A stretch of DNA of 64,000 bases from Gracilimonas sp. (GCA_022450045.1 JAKURD010000010.1:41699-105698), one strand, 5' to 3'. Counted from the stretch's first letter, positions 43,827-51,445 are shown. Numbers and translations are program-made. Notes: generated by a model from the letters alone, not told the origin.

Positions 43827-46412
43827 TTAAGGGTTAATTTCCCAGGGTGAAATATCCAGTGAGTTCACGGCTATCAGTGCATCGGCCAGCTCCTGCTGTT
43901 CGGTTATCGGCTTTACCAGCCCCGCCAGTGCCACGGAGGGGGTTGTCAGGTGCATATGAGCCAGTTTACCCTCATGAATATGAAATTTTAGTGTTACTAT
44001 ACCACGGGGGCTCTCAGTGTGTGCAATACCATTCCCCATTCCGACAGATGGTATGTTGATCTTTCGTGAAGATTCTTTGCCGGAATCGTTACCCGCTTTT
44101 TCTATAAATCGCAGGCTTTGTTCAATTTCATCCAGCCGTACCATCAGCCGGCTCCAGGCATTGTTTCCGGCAGCGGTTACGGGAGTCCACCCGGCTTGCT
44201 GATACACAGCTTCCTCTAACCGATGGTCTTTCTCAATTCCTGCAGCCCGGGCTACCGGCCCTGTGATATCGTCTGGCAGCTGGCCAGGCACAGCACCGGT
44301 AACTTTGTTTTTTTCATCTTTGCTTGCATGATCGTGATGAACATGTTCATGATGGTCATGGGTCTCATGCCCGGTGTGCTGATGCATTTCATGGCTATGA
44401 TGATCGTGCTCACCATGTTGATGACCTCCGTGGTCATGACCTTCATGGCTATGCCCATGTTTTTCGTGATGCTTATGATCTTCTCCGTGTCCCTGAGCTC
44501 CGTGATGATGTTCGTGGCCTTCATGCCCACCATGGTCATGAGGTTTCTGCTCGTCACTTTCTTCATGACAGTGACCTGAATGGGAATCCGCATTATGTTC
44601 GTGGTGATGGTTTTTATGAGTGCCGGCAGCTTCCTGGTTATGTTTCCCAGTTCCCCCGGGGTTGTGGACGGCGGCACTTAATTTCAATTTCAGATACGGC
44701 ATCTTTTTTATCCGGCGGATAAACCCAGAGAGCTGCCCCCTATTTCCGGTATCGTTTTGGAAAAGATGATAATGTTTTATAGCCTGGTCGCGCATCCAGC
44801 TGCTGCCAAGCGTTGAAGCGAAAACGGTCAGCCAGTTCAAATGGCTGGTTATTCGTTCTTTTTCCAACAGCACTGCCTCGGACAGGGTTAGCGCAGAATT
44901 ACCCGCTTTATCAGAAAAATTTAATAGTGCTTTTTGTGCCAATAACCGGTAGGTAACCGGCGCCATAGGGTTGATCGCTTCAAGATATTCCGGCAATGCG
45001 GCAGGGTCCTCAGGTATGGATGCAAGCAAGTTACGGCTTGGGAGCTCTTGGTCTGCTTCCGCTTCGGCAACCGTATCGCCGTCCATCTTCATAGAGAGAC
45101 GCAGCCCGCCGGGCAGGCCAGGATGAAAGGGACCAAACTGCACGTCACTCCACTCCATCGGCAGTCCATCCGAACTACGTGGGAGATCTTTGGTCATGGC
45201 TATCATCGACATAAAGCCCGAACCGTGATCGTGGCCTCCATGCCCGTGATCTCCATGTTGATGGGCTCCGTGGTCATGACCGCCGTGACTATGCCCATGT
45301 TCTTCGTGCTGAGAGTGATCATGTTCTCCATGTCTATGACCTTCATGGCCATGGCTGTGTTCACCGTGCTGATGCCCTGAGTGTTCATGATCTTCTTGCT
45401 CGTGTCCATGATCATGATGGTGGGCTCCGTGATCGTGGCCGCTATGGCCGTGCCCCTCGTGCCGGTGTTTTTGATGTGCACTATGTGAGCCGTGTTGATG
45501 GCCACTATGGGAATCTTTTTTTTCTCCGCTTTGCTGGCCATGGGAATGACTATGCCCTTCGCTGCCATGATTGTGTTCACCGTGTTGCTCATGACCTTCA
45601 TGTCCATGTTCTCCATGATCGTGACCGCTGTGGTCGTGCCCTTCATGCTGGTGTTTGGTATCTTGTGAGTGATCATGGCCGGGTTTGTCCGATGCTCCAT
45701 GGCAGCCTTTAGACTCTTCTGCTTCCCCTGAATGGCTGTGACCGTGATTTTTATGCTCTTCGTGACTGTGGTCATGGCCTTCGTGAGCAGAATGTGTGTG
45801 AGCCGAATGATCATGCCCTTCCTCTGCATTACCGTGTTGATGGGCAGAAGGATCGTGGCCTTCGTGGCTGTGACCGTGTCCACTATGCTGTGAGTGATCA
45901 TGATCTCCATGGCCGTGATGGTGATGATGGTGCATGTGGCCCTGCTGCTTACCGGCTTCTTCTATTTCGTTTACCAAGGCTTCCGGCTGATATGGTTCCG
46001 GCTCATCTATCCAAGCAAGATTGCTCAGGCACTCCCTGACAGCAGGCAATGCGGTTTGAAGAAAATCTTTTTCCAGAGCAACGTGTACATCAGGGTGAGG
46101 CAGTGGGTCAAGATGTTTCGGCCCGGCCAGCACCAGCATCCGCGGGCGCGGCATCTGGGCGTAAACAATAGCGGCCTGTTCTGCCATATCCGGGTTCATA
46201 TCACCAATAATCAGCAAAACATTAGCTTCTCTTGGATTGGCTGTCAGTCGTGCTTCGCCGTTCAGGGGGCCAGACTGATAGATACGCAATATATCGGGAC
46301 CCGGGACAGGAAACAGGCAAAGCTCCCGCGAAGCAGCCTTTGCCATCCATCTCCGAAAAAAATTCATTTTGCCTTTTCGCGCTCCGTATTTCATCGTCAT
46401 TTCCATAGTCAT
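43827..46412 (-). CDS. NuoB-NuoD fusion-like protein with two giant His-rich segments and no Fe-S ligands
   Basis: The 861-aa protein has five parts. Residues 20-135 match NuoB: LTANPREANVLLIIGDMNPD aligns with [20 protein letters not shown], but all the N2-cluster cysteines of the canonical motifs are lost (GTC is GDM, GACA is AGPKH). Residues 155-400 are almost only His, Gly, Asp, Glu and Ser in HxHxxH patterns. Residues 420-580 match the first half of NuoD (FGPFHPGLPGGLRLSMKMDG, with the quinone-site THG changed to LPG; KERITSHLNWLT). Residues 590-700 are a second His-rich segment. Residues 705-861 match the rest of NuoD (ARAAGIEKDHRLEEA; SRLMVRLDEIEQSLRFIEKA; NSLDISPWEIN). It starts directly after the nuoA stop. 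A cytoplasmic metal-binding docking module on the membrane arm is the best reading; redox activity looks impossible. Confidence 0.88.
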   Translation of the reverse strand: MTMEMTMKYGARKGKMNFFRRWMAKAASRELCLFPVPGPDILRIYQSGPLNGEARLTANPREANVLLIIGDMNPDMAEQAAIVYAQMPRPRMLVLAGPKHLDPLPHPDVHVALEKDFLQTALPAVRECLSNLAWIDEPEPYQPEALVNEIEEAGKQQGHMHHHHHHGHGDHDHSQHSGHGHSHEGHDPSAHQHGNAEEGHDHSAHTHSAHEGHDHSHEEHKNHGHSHSGEAEESKGCHGASDKPGHDHSQDTKHQHEGHDHSGHDHGEHGHEGHEQHGEHNHGSEGHSHSHGQQSGEKKDSHSGHQHGSHSAHQKHRHEGHGHSGHDHGAHHHDHGHEQEDHEHSGHQHGEHSHGHEGHRHGEHDHSQHEEHGHSHGGHDHGAHQHGDHGHGGHDHGSGFMSMIAMTKDLPRSSDGLPMEWSDVQFGPFHPGLPGGLRLSMKMDGDTVAEAEADQELPSRNLLASIPEDPAALPEYLEAINPMAPVTYRLLAQKALLNFSDKAGNSALTLSEAVLLEKERITSHLNWLTVFASTLGSSWMRDQAIKHYHLFQNDTGNRGQLSGFIRRIKKMPYLKLKLSAAVHNPGGTGKHNQEAAGTHKNHHHEHNADSHSGHCHEESDEQKPHDHGGHEGHEHHHGAQGHGEDHKHHEKHGHSHEGHDHGGHQHGEHDHHSHEMHQHTGHETHDHHEHVHHDHASKDEKNKVTGAVPGQLPDDITGPVARAAGIEKDHRLEEAVYQQAGWTPVTAAGNNAWSRLMVRLDEIEQSLRFIEKAGNDSGKESSRKINIPSVGMGNGIAHTESPRGIVTLKFHIHEGKLAHMHLTTPSVALAGLVKPITEQQELADALIAVNSLDISPWEINP

Positions 46413-46775
46413 TTACTGGCGTTTGAGTCCGAGTTGGGTCCAGGTGTAAACTAAGCCCAGAAACAAGATCATCAAAAATACTCCCATATCCAGCAGGGCC
46501 AGAAGCCCTACTTCTTGATAGACTACCGCCCAGGGATACATGTAGGCCATCTCCATATCGAAAGCCAGGAAGAGGAGGGCATATCCGTAATAACGCACGT
46601 GGTAACGAAGCCAGGCGGGTTTGGGCACCAGGTTACCGCTTTCTGCGGGAATATCCTTGCCCGGCTCCTCAAGTGTTTTGCCCAGCGATTGTTTGATGAG
46701 GTATAACATCCAAACAAATCCTGCTGTGGCAATCAGCATTCCAAATAATAATAGATATTGCAGTATGGGCGTCAT
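46413..46775 (-). CDS. nuoA: Complex I-like membrane subunit NuoA
   Basis: The 120-aa protein has three helices. The conserved FDxE in TM2 is present (Asp73 and Glu75 in LLFLAFDMEMAYMYPWAV). The TM1-2 loop, ECG with a reactive Cys in ordinary NuoA/ND3, reads ESGNLVPKP (45-53), so the Cys is gone. That loop senses the quinone cavity in redox complex I. It is the first gene of the operon, 290 bp downstream of a perfect TTTAAGG direct repeat. Confidence 0.9.
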   Translation of the reverse strand: MTPILQYLLLFGMLIATAGFVWMLYLIKQSLGKTLEEPGKDIPAESGNLVPKPAWLRYHVRYYGYALLFLAFDMEMAYMYPWAVVYQEVGLLALLDMGVFLMILFLGLVYTWTQLGLKRQ

Positions 46776-47064
46776 TGCTATAGTTAAAGTAATAGGGTTA
46801 GCTAAAAGGGATAATTTTTATAATTTTGTTTGACTTAATGTTGACCGATATCATACGAATTAAGGTGACGAAATTAAAGTAAGAATATTCGAAAAAAACT
46901 AGGGGCTTATGAAGCAAACGACTTAGAGCGGGTCTTCTCTGAGTCTTTTTAGCAAGACGTTGTATAAGTTTTTATTTCGATGATTAAAACGGTAACAGCA
47001 CTTGAAGCCTTTTTAAAGCCCTTAACTTGCGGGCTCCGCCTAAGGGTTAAAATACGTTGTTATA

Positions 47065-47082
47065 CCTTAAAATAACCTTAAA
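47065..47082 (-). promoter_or_regulatory. Direct-repeat operator upstream of nuo-like operon
   Basis: The plus strand reads CCTTAAAATAACCTTAAA. On the minus strand it is TTTAAGG-TTAT-TTTAAGG, two perfect 7-mers pointing toward nuoA. It is 290 bp from the nuoA start, further than in the other three sites (77-91 bp), so a long leader or an upstream activation site would be needed. Confidence 0.58.
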
Positions 47083-47107
47083 TAGAAGTTTAGAAAAAGC
47101 ATAAATA

Positions 47108-47471
47108 ACGTCAGTTCGATATAATCATTCTCGCTAAAGCTTTTGAAGTACGGTCTGACAGCTCCAGGTCTGTCTGACCGGTTGTTTGATTTGGGGACCA
47201 AAGCTTGTTCTTATTCCAATCCAACACCCTGCGCCTGTATCATCGATCAGATGGGTAATCCATCAGATCGAGTTCGCGGTTGTGTGTAATCTGCCCCTCG
47301 GTCTGATGGCTCTAAGTCCATCTGACCGATTGCCTGATTAGGACACCACGTTCAGTTCGTAACCTAATACAACACCCTGCGCCTGTATCATCGATCAGCC
47401 CAATCGATCAGGCGGGGTTCCATCAGATGGATCTTTCAGCTATTCTAACATTCTTTATCTCAAACTCACAT
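47108..47471. mobile_element. MITE-like element, 364 bp, with internal 148-bp duplication
   Basis: The left end ACGTCAGTTCGATATAA and the right end (other strand) ATGTGAGTTTGAGATAA match the ends of the element at 4159-4349 in 14-15 of 17 positions. No clear target duplication remains (left flank ATAAATA, right flank TTGAATTA). The inside consists mainly of two 148-bp units (47151-47298 and 47299-47446). There is no ORF. It lies between the operator of the nuo-like operon and a GNAT gene. Confidence 0.6.
47151..47446. repeat. Two tandem 148-bp imperfect units with covarying hairpins
   Basis: Each unit starts with a hairpin: CGGTCTGACAG/CTGTCTGACCG at 47151-47180 and CGGTCTGATGG/CCATCTGACCG at 47299-47328. 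Paired bases change together, so the stem is kept. Each unit also holds the identical 28 bases at 47223-47250 and 47371-47398 (ACACCCTGCGCC, then TGTATCATCGATCAG). The units differ elsewhere at many positions. Confidence 0.7.
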
Positions 47472-47541
47472 TGAATTAATAACAAGATTAGAGACCGGAT
47501 TCAACCACCTCGTCGATAACTTAAAACATAAAGCGGAAGAA

Positions 47542-47973
47542 TTAGCGTAAGGTCATTTGCAGATGATCGATATCATCTACAGAATATATTTCCCCCTCTT
47601 CCCGAAACCCTAACTTATTATAATATCCCTTGAGTGCTGCTTGAGCTTCTATCCGAATAGCATCACCTTTACACAATTCTATGCCCTTTTCAATGAGTTT
47701 CAGCCCCAAGCCTGTCCCCCGGTACTCGGGAGCAACGACAATTCTACCTAAGCTGGCTTCATTATCATACTTCACGCCACGCGCGAAAAGCCTCAAATAA
47801 GCGGCCAACCTATCATTGTCATAAAAGAAAAGATGGCCTGCCTTATCATCGTACCCGTCAATGTCTTCATAAAAGCAGTGTTGTTCGATAATAAATATTT
47901 GCTGCCGAAGCCGAAATGCATCTTCGATCTGTTTCGAAGACAAATTTTCAAAACCTTCAAATACTACATTCAT
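47542..47973 (-). CDS. GNAT-family N-acetyltransferase (ElaA-like)
   Basis: The 143-aa protein has the ElaA/GNAT pattern: DAFRLRQQIFIIEQHCFYED at the start, LGRIVVAPEYRGTGLGLKLI as the acetyl-CoA binding motif A (RGTGLG), and AALKGYYNKLGFREEGEIY. It transfers an acetyl group from acetyl-CoA to an unknown amine. It is a single gene on the minus strand. Confidence 0.92.
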   Translation of the reverse strand: MNVVFEGFENLSSKQIEDAFRLRQQIFIIEQHCFYEDIDGYDDKAGHLFFYDNDRLAAYLRLFARGVKYDNEASLGRIVVAPEYRGTGLGLKLIEKGIELCKGDAIRIEAQAALKGYYNKLGFREEGEIYSVDDIDHLQMTLR

Positions 47974-48051
47974 GAATTTTTTCTTTTAAATGTAACCATT
48001 TTCTGTTCTCAATCGTACGGAAAGCAAACATTTAACAAAAAAACCACTGTC

Positions 48052-48381
48052 ATGATCTGGGCCTGGCTATTAAATAGTATTTCCGTTTACGCAACCTCCA
48101 GCTTACTAAGGGGAGTAGAGATTAAAAATTTTTGGAGTGCTGTTTTTGTTGCAGCCTTGCTTGCGTTAATAAATGTATTCGTAAAACCGATCCTTTTGAT
48201 ATTGAGCTTACCCATAACCATCATAACTTTTGGATTATTTGTATGGGTGATCAATGCAGCCCTTATCATGCTGGTTGATGCCTTGGTTGAAGGATTTAAA
48301 GTAAGAAACTTTGGCTGGGCGTTACTTTTTGGAATGGTGATGTCAGTGATCAGCTGGGTACTTTTCAAACTTCTTGGATAA
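48052..48381 (+). CDS. Phage holin 4 superfamily (M4 PHLP-type) membrane protein
   Basis: The 109-aa protein has four membrane helices: WAWLLNSISVYATSSLL, FVAALLALINVFVKPILLIL, LPITIITFGLFVWVINAALIML and WALLFGMVMSVISWVLFKLL. The VKPILLILSLPITIITFGLF block is the signature of the 4-TMS Phage_holin_4_2 family, which is widespread on chromosomes and not necessarily a phage gene. I choose the ATG at 48052 and not the open frame further upstream, because the signature starts there. It is followed by a strong terminator. Confidence 0.88.
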   Translation: MIWAWLLNSISVYATSSLLRGVEIKNFWSAVFVAALLALINVFVKPILLILSLPITIITFGLFVWVINAALIMLVDALVEGFKVRNFGWALLFGMVMSVISWVLFKLLG

Positions 48382-48402
48382 ACGAATGCTTTTGACCATA
48401 AT

Positions 48403-48436
48403 AAAGACTGCTTAAAAGCAGCCTTTATTTTTTTAA
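48403..48436 (+). terminator. Rho-independent terminator after holin-family gene
   Basis: AAAGACTGCTT pairs with AAGCAGCCTTT with one mismatch and a 2-base loop, followed by ATTTTTTT. It lies 22 bp after the stop of the holin-family gene and also faces the convergent end of the dehydrogenase gene. Confidence 0.8.
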
Positions 48437-48452
48437 TAAGGTTCTTTCCGAA

Positions 48453-49463
48453 TCAAATATTATCACAAACAGCTTGTGTAAATGTAGAAGTTGTGCCTTC
48501 CCCGCCAATATCAGGAGTACAGTACACTTTTTTCTCTACCAAAGTTTTATATATAGCTTTTCTAATATTCTCAGCAATTTGTTTCTGACCGATATGCTCT
48601 AACAACATCAAAGATGAAAAAAGTAATGCCATCGGGTTAGCTACATTTTTACCTACAATATCAGGGGCCGACCCGTGGACAGCTTCAAACATAGCAGCAT
48701 CATCACCGATATTTGCAGCGCCGGTTACTCCAAGCCCACCTACCAGACCGGAAGCGAGATCAGACAAGATATCTCCAAACAAGTTCGTGGTCACAACCAC
48801 ATCAAACTGTTGCGGACGAAGCACCATCTGCATTGCCATGTTATCAACGATAAGGTCCTGAAATTCAACATCAGGATATTCCTTTGCGATCTTTTGGCCA
48901 ACCTCAAGAAACAGACCGGTCGTTAATTTCAGGATATTAGCTTTATGAACCAGTGTCACTTTCTTACGCTCATTCTGAACAGCATAATCAAAAGCAGCTC
49001 GAATAATTTTCTTACTTGCTTCTTCAGTAACCACTGCGATTGCTTCAGAATGTCGTTTGTTTTCTCCTTCATTGATCCATTTTTCTTTACCGATATAAAG
49101 TCCCTGAGTATTTTCTCGGAAGAGAACCATATTTACGTTTCTAAACGGTGTATCAATACTAGGGAGCGTACGCGCAGGACGAATATTACTATATAGATTA
49201 AATTTTTGACGAAGGGCTACATTTACGGATCTGAAACCTGATCCTACGGGTGTAGTCAGTGGTCCTTTTAAAGCAACCCTATGTTCTTCTATAGCTTCAA
49301 CGGTATCATCAGGAAGAGGGTTATCGGTTTCTTCATAAGCTTTTAAACCGGCCGATTTTTCTATCCAATTGATCTCGGCACCGGCTTTTTCTAAAATTGT
49401 AGTAACGGAATTTGTAATCTCAGAACCGATTCCATCACCGGGCATTAACACAACGTTTTTCAT
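48453..49463 (-). CDS. Isocitrate/isopropylmalate dehydrogenase family, likely NAD-dependent isocitrate dehydrogenase
   Basis: The 336-aa protein has the beta-decarboxylating dehydrogenase fold: PGDGIGSEI at the start, LKGPLTTPVGSGFRSVNVAL with the isocitrate-type Ser, LYSNIRPARTLP, FRENTQGLYIGKE, the metal site IVDNMAMQMV and NLFGDILSDLASGL, and AVHGSAPDIVGKNVANPMAL. A Ser after GFRS and no LeuB-type loop point to isocitrate. The NAD/NADP choice is from the family outline (short form, about 335 aa, usually NAD). It acts in the citric acid cycle. Monocistronic. Confidence 0.9.
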   Translation of the reverse strand: MKNVVLMPGDGIGSEITNSVTTILEKAGAEINWIEKSAGLKAYEETDNPLPDDTVEAIEEHRVALKGPLTTPVGSGFRSVNVALRQKFNLYSNIRPARTLPSIDTPFRNVNMVLFRENTQGLYIGKEKWINEGENKRHSEAIAVVTEEASKKIIRAAFDYAVQNERKKVTLVHKANILKLTTGLFLEVGQKIAKEYPDVEFQDLIVDNMAMQMVLRPQQFDVVVTTNLFGDILSDLASGLVGGLGVTGAANIGDDAAMFEAVHGSAPDIVGKNVANPMALLFSSLMLLEHIGQKQIAENIRKAIYKTLVEKKVYCTPDIGGEGTTSTFTQAVCDNI

Positions 49464-49642
49464 TCAAACAGGATTTTATTTCTTCAAATTTTAAGAGCCC
49501 GAATATATTGATTTAAAAGCCCAAATGTGAATTGTATTCCACTCGGATCTTAGATCATACGATTCCAAAGAATTATTGATCTTCAAGATATTTGGAATGA
49601 ATAGAGCCCCAAAAGAATTTCTCCCAAAAAAGGTAAAATCCT

Positions 49643-51067
49643 ATGAAACGATCTTTGATCTGGTTCAGAAATGATCTCAGAATTCATGACAATGAAGCAC
49701 TTATAAAAGCATCTCAAGCGGATGAGATTCTGCCTGTCTGTATCTTCGATCCGCGTCAATTCGAATCTACCTCTTTTGGTTTTCCCAAGACGGGTGCTTT
49801 TAGGACACAGTTCTTAATTGAATCCCTTCAAAATCTTAAAAAGAAACTAAACACTATTGGCTGCGATTTGATTGTATTGAAAGGCAAGCCAGAAGTACTG
49901 ATTCCTGAACTGGTACAAAAACATGAGATCGAACTTGTTTTCGCACATAAAGAAATTACCCGCGACGAAATTGAGATCGAGAATACTTTAAAAGATAAAC
50001 TTGGCTCAACACTCATTTTTTCCTGGGGAAGCACGCTTTTTCATATCAATAACATTCCCTTCACTCAAAATGAAATACCGGATGTTTTTACCAATTTCAG
50101 AAAGAAAACAGAAAAGCAGGCTAAGGTTCGAAAAGAATATGAGATCCCCAGTTCTTTACAATTAATAGACGAAATAGAAAAAACGAATATTCCTTCTCTT
50201 AAAGATTTAGGTTTGGAAGAAATCACGATTCACGAACAGGCTGTCCTTCAATTCAAAGGCGGAGAAGATGAAGCTTTGAAGCGCCTTAAAGAATATTTTT
50301 GGGGAGGCGATCATCTAAAAAATTATAAATTTACAAGAAATGACCTTCTCGGGGCAAACTACTCTTCGAAATTCTCGCCTTGGTTGGCTAACGGCTGCTT
50401 CTCTCCCCGAAAGATCTATTGGGAAGTAAATAGATATGAAGAAAAACGAAAAAAGAATGTCTCCACCTATTGGATGATCTTTGAATTAATATGGAGAGAT
50501 TACTTTCGATTTTCAGCTTGGAAGCATGGTGACAGGATCTTTTGGCCATCTGGAATTCAAGGGAAAAAACGAGACTGGAGGCATAGTAAAAATGATTTTC
50601 AAAAATGGGCTGAAGGTAACACAGGAATTCCTTTTATTGATGCTAACATGCGCGAACTAAATGCCACCGGTTACATGAGTAATCGTGGCAGACAAAATGT
50701 GGCCAGTTTTCTGGCTCAGAATTTAAATATTGATTGGAGAATGGGTGCTGAGTATTCCGAATCTGTTTTACTCGATTATGATCCGTCGAGCAATTATGGT
50801 AACTGGGCTTATAATACAACAGTAGGCCTTGACCCTCGCAACCGTTACTTCAATATCATCAATCACGCTGAAAAGTATGATACGAAAGGTGATTTTATTA
50901 GAACCTGGATTCCTGAACTAAAAGATGTACCTGGTGAGTTTATTCATAAGCCACACAAAATGAATCCCGAAAAACAAACGTTATTTGGCGTAGAGATCGG
51001 AAACGAATATCCAAAACCTATGATCAATCTGGAAGAAAGTTATGAAGAAATCAAAGCAAGAGATTAG
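49643..51067 (+). CDS. Cryptochrome/photolyase family protein (DASH-like)
   Basis: The 474-aa protein begins with RSLIWFRNDLRIHDNEAL, the alpha-beta antenna domain, and has the FAD-binding helical domain (about 230-450) with WRDYFRFSAWKHGDRIFWP, GNTGIPFIDANMRELNATGY, NRGRQNVASFLAQ and the DYDPSSNYGNWAYNTTVG region. This fits the DASH group, which repairs cyclobutane pyrimidine dimers in single-stranded DNA with blue light and FAD plus an antenna chromophore. It overlaps the following DUF3253 gene by 26 bp. Confidence 0.92.
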   Translation: MKRSLIWFRNDLRIHDNEALIKASQADEILPVCIFDPRQFESTSFGFPKTGAFRTQFLIESLQNLKKKLNTIGCDLIVLKGKPEVLIPELVQKHEIELVFAHKEITRDEIEIENTLKDKLGSTLIFSWGSTLFHINNIPFTQNEIPDVFTNFRKKTEKQAKVRKEYEIPSSLQLIDEIEKTNIPSLKDLGLEEITIHEQAVLQFKGGEDEALKRLKEYFWGGDHLKNYKFTRNDLLGANYSSKFSPWLANGCFSPRKIYWEVNRYEEKRKKNVSTYWMIFELIWRDYFRFSAWKHGDRIFWPSGIQGKKRDWRHSKNDFQKWAEGNTGIPFIDANMRELNATGYMSNRGRQNVASFLAQNLNIDWRMGAEYSESVLLDYDPSSNYGNWAYNTTVGLDPRNRYFNIINHAEKYDTKGDFIRTWIPELKDVPGEFIHKPHKMNPEKQTLFGVEIGNEYPKPMINLEESYEEIKARD

Positions 51068-51308
51068 AAATCGAATTTTAACTTTTACTAAGAAAAGAGG
51101 GCCTGAACGTTCCGTATCTACTTCAGAGGTAACAAGAGATCTTTTTTCGGATGTTTGGAAAAATCATTTGGATGATGTTAAAAACGTAGCCGGTGAACTT
51201 CAAAATGAGAAGCTCATCAAGATCACCCAAAATGGACAGGATGTAAGAATTGATGAGGCAAAAGGCCCCATTCGGTTGTCTATTTTAAAACCCGACCAGG
51301 ACCAATGA
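51042..51308 (+). CDS. DUF3253 domain protein
   Basis: The 88-aa protein is a small winged-helix-like DUF3253 protein: EIRNRILTFTKKRGPERSVS, TSEVTRDLFSDVWKNHLDDV, then a basic helix ENKLIKITQNGQ. It starts inside the end of the photolyase gene and its stop overlaps the next ATG (ATGA). In many bacteria DUF3253 and DUF2256 genes follow photolyase-like genes, so an auxiliary role with the cryptochrome is likely though undefined. Confidence 0.85.
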   Translation: MKKSKQEIRNRILTFTKKRGPERSVSTSEVTRDLFSDVWKNHLDDVKNVAGELQNEKLIKITQNGQDVRIDEAKGPIRLSILKPDQDQ

Positions 51309-51433
51309 AAAAATCGGAATCACTCCAAAAAGTTTGTCCGGTTTGTGACAAGCCATTTTCATGGCGGAAGAAGTGGGCTAAAGATTGGAACCAAGCTAAA
51401 TACTGCAGCGAACGGTATCGGCGAAACAAATGA
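51305..51433 (+). CDS. DUF2256 zinc-finger-like small protein with one missing Cys
   Basis: The 42-aa protein contains CPVCDKPFSWRKKWAKDW and AKYCSERYRRNK, the DUF2256 pattern. Three zinc-ligand Cys remain (11, 14 and 34), but the fourth, expected in YCSERC, is Tyr38 (codon TAT). Its ATG overlaps the DUF3253 stop by 4 bases, so it is translationally coupled. It is a likely small treble-clef-type zinc protein that goes with photolyase and DUF3253. Confidence 0.85.
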   Translation: MKKSESLQKVCPVCDKPFSWRKKWAKDWNQAKYCSERYRRNK

Positions 51434-51445
51434 AATGTCGCCTTA

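Noticed and set aside
45203-45910. Long open frames (up to 235 codons) antisense or out of frame to the His-rich gene
   Set aside because: They arise because CAT/CAC/GAC/GGC-type codons leave other frames free of stops. Their products are low-complexity Met/Thr/Ile strings without recognisable features, and the His-rich frame connects to clear NuoB and NuoD parts on both sides.
43827-46412. Repetitive DNA of the His-rich region considered as a CRISPR array or minisatellite
   Set aside because: The repeats are irregular, have no constant spacer length and stay in one reading frame, so they are coding low-complexity sequence.
47833-48051. Upstream extension of the holin-family frame to 182 codons
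   Set aside because: The extension overlaps the GNAT gene on the other strand and has no family similarity; the holin domain starts at the ATG at 48052.
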